Origin: Medakamo hakoo
Lineage: Eukaryota > Chlorophyta > Trebouxiophyceae > Coccomyxaceae
Assembly: GCA_026636295.1 (NCBI GenBank)
Contig: CP089462.1
Span: 930,001 to 994,000, forward strand
Direction: 5' to 3'
Length of the DNA: 64,000 bases
Every line of letters starts with the position of its first letter. Position 1 is the stretch's first letter. The notes below the pieces were generated by a model. It was given only the letters and a program-made list of their open reading frames with translations, made no database searches and was not told where the DNA came from. A program made the position numbers and the translations under genes. This document shows positions 58,657 to 64,000 of this stretch, one piece after another.

Positions 58657-60312
58657 ATGTGCGGGCGGGCGTTTGGCCCAGCCCGCACGACCAGTCCGCA
58701 TGCCTGGCCCACGGCCGATGAAGTGGATGAGGCGTTGGTGGCCCGGCTGATGGCGGAGGGGGAGGACGACGAGCCGACGTGCGCTTCTGCCGTTGACCAC
58801 CGCCTAGCCACAGCCGCGGCCGTCGCGGCCGCCTGGACGGTCGGCGCCGCGGGTGAAGCCGGACTGGCGGCGGCCTTGCTTGATGGCAGAGCCGACGCGC
58901 TCACAGCCTACGTGCCGGACGGCGAAGAAGAGGGGGAGGACGAGGACGCTTGCCCGCCCGTCTTGGACCTGCCGGCTCACGCCTGGGAGCCGTCTGCCAC
59001 CTCTTCCTCCTCGTCCGCCGTTTGGACGGCCCTGTCCCTCCGCCGCCGCCCAGCCATCGTCCGCGGCGGAGCGTCAGCCTGGGCGGCTTCAAAGGCGTGG
59101 GCAGACGCCGACGGAGCCCCCCTCATGCGGCCCTTTGCGGCGGCCTTCCCCGGCGCCACGCCGGCCAAGGTGACCGACTGCTGCAAGCCCGACGTCCGGC
59201 GCTGCACGACCGTCTCTGATTTCGTCGCTTGGTGGGAGGGTGGCGGACCGTCCAGGCCACCCCCACTCCTCTACCTCAAAGACGTGCAAATGAGCCAAGC
59301 CCACCCGGAAGGTTTCCTGGACGACGCGGTGGGCGTGCGTGGGCTGGAGGCCGAAGACTGGCTGGGCGCGGCCGCCTCCGAAACCGCGTCCTCCCCGTCC
59401 CCGCTGCCGTCGTACCGCTTTGTGTACGCGGGACCAGCGGGCGCCGCCACGCCGGTGCACTGCGACGTCATGCGGTCGCACGCGTGGGCGGCCAACGTGG
59501 CGGGCACCAAGCGGTGGCTGCTCGTCCCGCCGGCGCGGGCGGCCTTCCTGCACGACCGCACCGCCACGGCGCTCGCGGAATGGTTGGACGCCGGCATGGT
59601 TGGAGTGGGCGGGCCCGGCACGGGCGGCAGTACCACCGCGGGCGCCCCGTCCCTGGCCTGGCGGTCGCGCCCCCACCCCCTGCGCTTCCCCTGGCTGGAG
59701 CGGGTGCGCCCGGTCGAAGTCCTGCAGGGGCCCGGCGACGTGATCTTTGTGCCGTCTGGCTGGTGGCACTCGGTGGAGAACTTGACGCCGTCCATTTCAC
59801 TCAATGCCAATTTCATCGATGCCGCCTGTGCACGGGACGCGTGGGCGCACGTCAAAGCGGAGCACCAGGCGGCGGCGGTGAGGGAGGGTGGCGGGCTTGA
59901 CGCCGCCCTGGCCGCGTCGTCGTCGCCCTTGTCCGCCCGCCCTCCACCACCCCCTGTCGACGGCACGACCCTCGCGTCTTGCGACGGCATCGGCCTGGCA
60001 GGATTCTTAGAGGTGTGCGCCCGTGCCGCAGGGAGGGCGGCGGCGGTGTGCGAAGGGGCGGCCGAGGCGGCGAGCGAGGCGGCGGCTCCCTCCCGCACGG
60101 CCCTCGCCCGGGCGGGCCTGACGGCGGCCGCGGCCGCAGACGTCCTGGAAGACGCGCTGAAAGCGGTGGCGTGCGGGGAGCTCGGGCCCGGCGCCCAAGC
60201 GTCGCTGGATACAGCACGCTTGGCAGTCGTGGTGGCACGCGCAAGGGCGGGGGTGGAGGCGGCGCGGGCGGCGCTGCGTCCGTCGGCCGGCCCTCTGCGC
60301 CGCGAATGTTAG
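58657..60312 (+). CDS. JMJD4-type JmjC hydroxylase
   Basis: Single exon, 551 residues from the ATG at 58657. The JmjC core begins RPAIVRGGASAWAASKAW. LLYLKDVQMSQAHPEG and YRFVYAGPAGAATPVHCDVM contain the first iron ligands (His-x-Asp), then SHAWAANVAGTKRWLLVPPA. FVPSGWWHSVENLTPSISLN holds the distal His. These are closest to JMJD4, whose human form hydroxylates eRF1 at a Lys. The acidic N-terminus (EEEGEDEDACPP) is not in human JMJD4. The C-terminal 150 residues are Ala-rich helices of unknown role. It needs Fe(II), oxygen and 2-oxoglutarate. Translation-termination target is inferred from the human orthologue. 106 bp from the SDHD-like stop. Confidence 0.85.
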   Translation: MCGRAFGPARTTSPHAWPTADEVDEALVARLMAEGEDDEPTCASAVDHRLATAAAVAAAWTVGAAGEAGLAAALLDGRADALTAYVPDGEEEGEDEDACPPVLDLPAHAWEPSATSSSSSAVWTALSLRRRPAIVRGGASAWAASKAWADADGAPLMRPFAAAFPGATPAKVTDCCKPDVRRCTTVSDFVAWWEGGGPSRPPPLLYLKDVQMSQAHPEGFLDDAVGVRGLEAEDWLGAAASETASSPSPLPSYRFVYAGPAGAATPVHCDVMRSHAWAANVAGTKRWLLVPPARAAFLHDRTATALAEWLDAGMVGVGGPGTGGSTTAGAPSLAWRSRPHPLRFPWLERVRPVEVLQGPGDVIFVPSGWWHSVENLTPSISLNANFIDAACARDAWAHVKAEHQAAAVREGGGLDAALAASSSPLSARPPPPPVDGTTLASCDGIGLAGFLEVCARAAGRAAAVCEGAAEAASEAAAPSRTALARAGLTAAAAADVLEDALKAVACGELGPGAQASLDTARLAVVVARARAGVEAARAALRPSAGPLRREC

Positions 60313-60354
60313 GTGTGAGATAGTCATATAATCCTAGTCATACAATCCTAGTCC

Positions 60355-61010
60355 CTACTTGTCTGCCTGCTCCCTCAACACGCCTTCCGCGGCGGCCAGG
60401 TACCGGGCGATCCGGCCGGCCGCCCTCGCGTTGTCTTCTCCACGACCGTTCTGAGCCGCCGCCGCGGCTGCACGCAGCGCGGCGACCGCGCCCGCCACAT
60501 CGCCAGCATCTAGCGCCGCCAGGGCGGCCGCTTCCAGGTCGGCTGGTGTGGAGGAGGAGGTGGACAGCCCCGGTGGCGGCTGCCCCGGTGGCGGCTGCCT
60601 GCTGCCTCCTCCGCCCTCCCCTCCCAACAGGGCGCGTGCGGGCGCAAACGCGCGCTCCACCGCTGCCGCTTCCGCGCCCGCCAGCTCGCGGACCAAGGAT
60701 GCCAGCGGTGGGTGAGTTGCTGGGTCGGTCGCCGGAGGGCGCGGCGGCGCGTCCTCGCCCCAGCCTTCGTCTTCGGCCGTGGGGATGAGGCCGGAAAAGC
60801 CTGTATGGGCGTCGTGTGGTTTTGGGGGATGGAGAGCGTGAGCAGGGTGATGGCGCGAAAAAACGAAGAGGCATGCGAGCACACGCGCCCCAGGCTCTCA
60901 CCATCCCACGGCGCTTCCGCCATCGACGCGGCCATGGCTGACCTGGCCAAGCAGCTCTCCGCCGCCTCGATGGACGCGTCGGCCCGGGCGTCCGCGGGCT
61001 GGGGCGGCAT
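60355..61010 (-). CDS. Unrecognised 184-residue acidic/helical protein
   Basis: Two exons, 61010-60902 and 60800-60355, phase 1 (DG|FSGL), 184 residues. Exon 1 encodes MPPQPADARADASIEAAESC and a helix; exon 2 starts FSGLIPTAEDEGWGEDAPPR, with an acidic/Trp motif, then Ala-rich helices to AAAEGVLREQADK. Two Pro/Gly/Ser-rich links sit between helices. Family not recognised. The sequence GLIPTAEDEGWGED is not low-complexity and would be a good probe for relatives. It sits 3' to 3' with JMJD4 and 439 bp from the CDPK stop, which it follows on the same strand. Confidence 0.55.
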
Positions 61011-61449
61011 GGCGGAGAAAAAATTGGAAACCAGCGTGTGATCAACCCTGCCGCCATCAACCCCCTGTCTCCGTCTCCCGTCGCAACGGGTCACTTTGAA
61101 AAACGCAAGCACACTCCTTATTGTTTGGCTCTACAAATCGCTTCTCCCCCCAGGGTGAAATCGCCGCAAGGCACAGTTCGCGCTTGTGTGTGTGCGCGCG
61201 CGCGTAAGCTTTTCCCATGCTCGTCTTCCACACCCAAAAAGAACAATCCCGCGCTCCCACCCACTCTCCCCTCCAGCACACACACACAAGATGGCGGCGG
61301 GCACCGCCCTCCATCTCGCCGCAGGCTCGGAGGGAAGGCGTGAGAAGCAAACAAAAAGGCAAAGGCACTCCCCCCATACTTCCCGCGCTCGGCTCCAGGG
61401 GCCGTCGTGCGGTAGGAAAAAAAAAAAGAAAAAAACCATCTGTCCCCCA

Positions 61450-64000
61450 TCACTCAGCCACGGACGGCAACCCGGGCACGGCAGCCGCACCCGCTTTCGC
61501 CAGAGCCGCCTGCGCCGCGTCCCCGCCATGCCCACTCGAGCTCCCCAGCCGGTCTTCGTACAGCTCCAGCGTGTCCGCCCCCGGGTCCGCCCGCAGCATG
61601 CGCACAAACGCGTCAAAGGACAGCCCGTCGCGCACGCTCGCGTCCCGCTTGCACGCTTCGGCCATGGCCTGGCCGACGGCGGCGTCGACTTCGGCGGGCG
61701 GGGCCTTGCCCGCCAGGGCAGCCACCATTTCCTCGCGCTTGATGACGCCGTCCCGGTCGGTGTCGAACGCGTCAAAGGCCGTGCGCGCGGCGCGCGTCCA
61801 CGCGTCCGCGTGGCGCTCCTGGACGGCCGCCCAATCGATTTGGGAGGCGGCGAGGGCGGCGCGGCTGATGCGCGGGGCGTCGCCCAGCTGGGCCAGCAAG
61901 CGCTCCGCCTCACCGTCTCCCAGGCGGTAGCCCAGGCGCTCCAGGCCGTCGATCAGCGCGGACCGCTCAATGCACGCGTCCGGGTCGTCCCCAAACTCCA
62001 GCACTGAGTACAGGTACTGGAGCGCGGAGTCGGCGGGCCCGGCGAGGATGGGCCGGGCGCGGGCGTCCAGGGCGCAGGCCGGCGCGCCGTCCGTGCCGGT
62101 CGTGTTGGCGCCCGCCGTGGATGTGCCCGCGGCCGCGGCCGCGCTGTTTTTGAAAAACAGGCCACCGTGGGTCGACCCCGCCTCCAACAGTTCTTGGGCG
62201 ATGCATTGCAGCACGGTCCGCTTGAACAGGGAGGAGGACGCGTAGCGCTGGACGCGCTGGACGACGGCCAGGGAGAGCGGGCGGCCGGTGGACCGTTCGG
62301 ACGACTTGCCGCGCAGCCAGGGGTGGGCGAGCGCTTCGACCGCGGTCGGCCGGTCGGCCGGGTCGCGGGCCAGGAGCGTCGCCACGAAGTCTTTGGCCTC
62401 GTCCGAGATGCCGTCCCACGCGGACCCGGACATGGACAGCTTGTCCGTGAGGATCGACTTCCAGATCTTGGCCAGGGACGGGGACGCGGGGCACTTGCGG
62501 TCGTCAAAGGGGAAGCGCCCGCTCAGCAGTTGGAAGGCCATGACGCCCGCGGCCCAAATGTCGGCTTCGGGGCCGACTTTGGACCCCAGGACTTCCGGCG
62601 CCATGTACCAGGGCGTCCCCTCCAGGCCCAAGTCCTCCCGGGGCGGGCCGCCCTTGTCGAACGGGACGGCCAGGCCAAAGTCGACGGCCTTGAGCGGCGC
62701 GCGCTCGTCGCCCGACAGCAGCATGAAATTGCCGGGCTTCACGTCCCGGTGCAGGATGCCGGCCGCGTGGCACTGGGCCAGCGTGCGCAGCACGGCGCGC
62801 ATGTACGACGCCACCGTGCGCTCGGAGTAGTGGCGGTCGCCGATGGCGTGCCAGAGCTCGCCGCCCGCGCACAGCTCGAGGACGAGGTGGACCGCGTCGT
62901 CGTCCTCAAACACGTCCTCCAGGGACGCGACGTTGAGGCCGCCGCGCAGGCGGCGGAGGACGTCGACTTCGCGGCGCAAGGCCGCGGCGTGGCCGGCCTT
63001 TTTGGCGTCGGAGATGGCCGGGTCGCGGAGGACCTGTGTGGGATGGAGTGGAGTGGTGGGAGGGGGGGAGGCGTGAGTGGTTCAGGAGCGCGCGCGGGGG
63101 GGCGGGTGGTTCTTTTCCATGGCGACGCGCGCGTGTGTCGGTGCGTTTTTTAGGTCAGGCTCGCGTCGCGGGCGCGCCCTCAGACTTGCCCACCCACCGC
63201 ACCCGTGCCCAAGGCCCGCGCTTGGGCGTGTGGACCGTGGTGGAGGCGTGTGAGGATGGTGGCGGACCGGGCCGGGCGGGCAAGGCACCGGCGCAGGCGC
63301 CTCGCTGGCAGAGCGCCTGCCGACCGCTGACACTTCCGACAGCCGCACCGGGGCGAGGGGGGTTCCAACCACGCCCATTCACGCATGGTTGTGGAGCGAG
63401 AGACCCACACTATGCACTCAGAGCCACGGGCACAGGTTTGCAGCTCGGCAAGCCTCGGCGCGCACGCCGGCTTCCATGCGCGGTATCGTTTTTTTCCGTC
63501 GCCGCCACAAACGCTCGCACCGGCTTCAGCGCCGATGCCCGCGCCGAGCCGCGCAAACCCGCTACGCCCAAACCCACGCCATAAGACTGTCGCCCAGGCA
63601 TGTGGGCTGGCTTAGAGAAGGAGCGCGCCCCCCCGCCCGCCCTCCCCCCTCCCGCCCGCCCTCACCTTTGGAATGGACTTGCACGCAAACGCTTTGCCCG
63701 TCCGCTTGTCGGTCGCGACGCGGACGACGCCGGACCCGCCGGCACCCAGCAGCTGGCCCAGCTCGAAACGCTCCGTCAGGCCACGCGGAAAGCCCAGGTC
63801 GTGGACGGTCGGGTCGGCGGACCGGGCGGCGGCGGCGGCGGCGCCGGCCGCGCCCGGAGGGAGGGGCAGGACGTTGGACGACGCGCCGGCGCCGGCCTGC
63901 TGGGCCGGCGCCGCGCCCGCGGCCCCGTTGGGCGGCGTCGCCGCCCCGCTGCCGCCGCCGCCGCCCAGGGCGACGCGCTTCTGGGACCCCGTCGTCGACG
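61450..64000 (-). CDS. Calcium-dependent protein kinase (5' end beyond window)
   Basis: Two exons are in the window: 63666 to beyond the right edge, and 63033-61450, phase 0, with a 632-bp intron. The N-terminal exon has a Gly/Ala-rich head, then ERFELGQLLGAGGSGVVRVA and KAFACKSIPK, with the ATP-site Gly loop and Lys. Exon 2 has LVLELCAGGELWHAI, ILHRDVKPGNFMLLSG, AVDFGLAVPF and GTPWYMAPEVLGSKVGPEAD, GVMAFQLLSGRFPF. The junction/autoinhibitory region is SLAVVQRVQRYASSSLFKRT (with QR.K-like), typical of CDPK. Only one EF-hand is canonical (FDAFDTDRDGVIKREEM); three others are degenerate. The start of the protein, where a myristoylation Gly would be, is outside the window. Confidence 0.9.
63034..63665 (-). 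other. Long intron of the CDPK gene
   Basis: 632 bp between the Gly-loop exon and the main kinase exon, GT-AG (gtgagg at the donor, cacag at the acceptor). GC-rich without a recognisable embedded gene on either strand; the open frames here have no family motif. Confidence 0.8.

Noticed and set aside
1-64000. A defence, secondary-metabolite or mobile-element cluster
   Set aside because: All recognisable genes are housekeeping, photosynthetic or signalling; no integrase, transposase, reverse transcriptase or terminal repeat was seen.

Overview
The window is a piece of nuclear chromosome from a GC-rich (roughly 70% G+C) unicellular green alga. The evidence is spliceosomal introns with GT-AG ends (donors mostly gtgcgt or gtgag, acceptors after C/T tracts), a green-type Rubisco activase and phosphoribulokinase with plastid presequences, a chloroplast ABCD-type half transporter, a mitochondrial complex II pair, and eukaryotic replication, splicing and signalling genes. 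The species cannot be fixed from sequence alone. I see about 35 protein genes, two of them cut by the window ends, and no convincing rRNA, tRNA, CRISPR or transposon. In this composition most antisense reading frames stay open, so genes were chosen by homology, start context and splice-phase agreement.

Layout. 0-10 kb: a truncated membrane protein, a Xi-class glutathione transferase, a DENND6 protein, an EF-hand/thioredoxin fusion (calredoxin-like), a costars (ABRACL) protein, a coiled-coil protein and a Dot5/PrxQ-type peroxiredoxin. 10-23 kb: an Hsp70-like ATPase without a substrate-binding domain, MCM5, a small four-intron protein, a PA-TM-RING E3 ligase, a PUG-domain protein, two small divergent CPCG proteins and a plastid rhodanese. 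23-34 kb: a secreted PI-PLC-X-like protein, an ankyrin-TKL kinase, the splicing factor SKIP/SNW1, a CPP1-like J-domain-derived plastid protein and an ABCD half transporter. 34-45 kb: Rubisco activase, a very large acid-lipase-like hydrolase, UBA5 and the E1 subunit of 2-oxoglutarate dehydrogenase. 45-64 kb: an acyl-CoA thioesterase, the farnesyl/geranylgeranyl transferase alpha subunit, a short polyglutamine protein, the splicing protein RED/IK, phosphoribulokinase, an organophosphate:phosphate antiporter, SDHC and SDHD back to back, a JMJD4-type hydroxylase, an unrecognised small protein and a calcium-dependent protein kinase that runs off the right end.

Genes are tightly packed and many are divergent with 100-300 bp between start codons. 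Some neighbours share a compartment or complex: SDHC/SDHD (complex II anchors), CPP1-like/ABCD (plastid envelope), and Rubisco activase with phosphoribulokinase 14 kb apart (Calvin cycle). I did not find a clear new multi-gene system. The best leads are an in-frame tandem duplication at the N-terminus of OGDH E1, a GC-AG intron in phosphoribulokinase, the divergent SDHC/SDHD pair, an Hsp70 ATPase domain without its partner domain, and a divergent pair of unrecognised small CPCG proteins.
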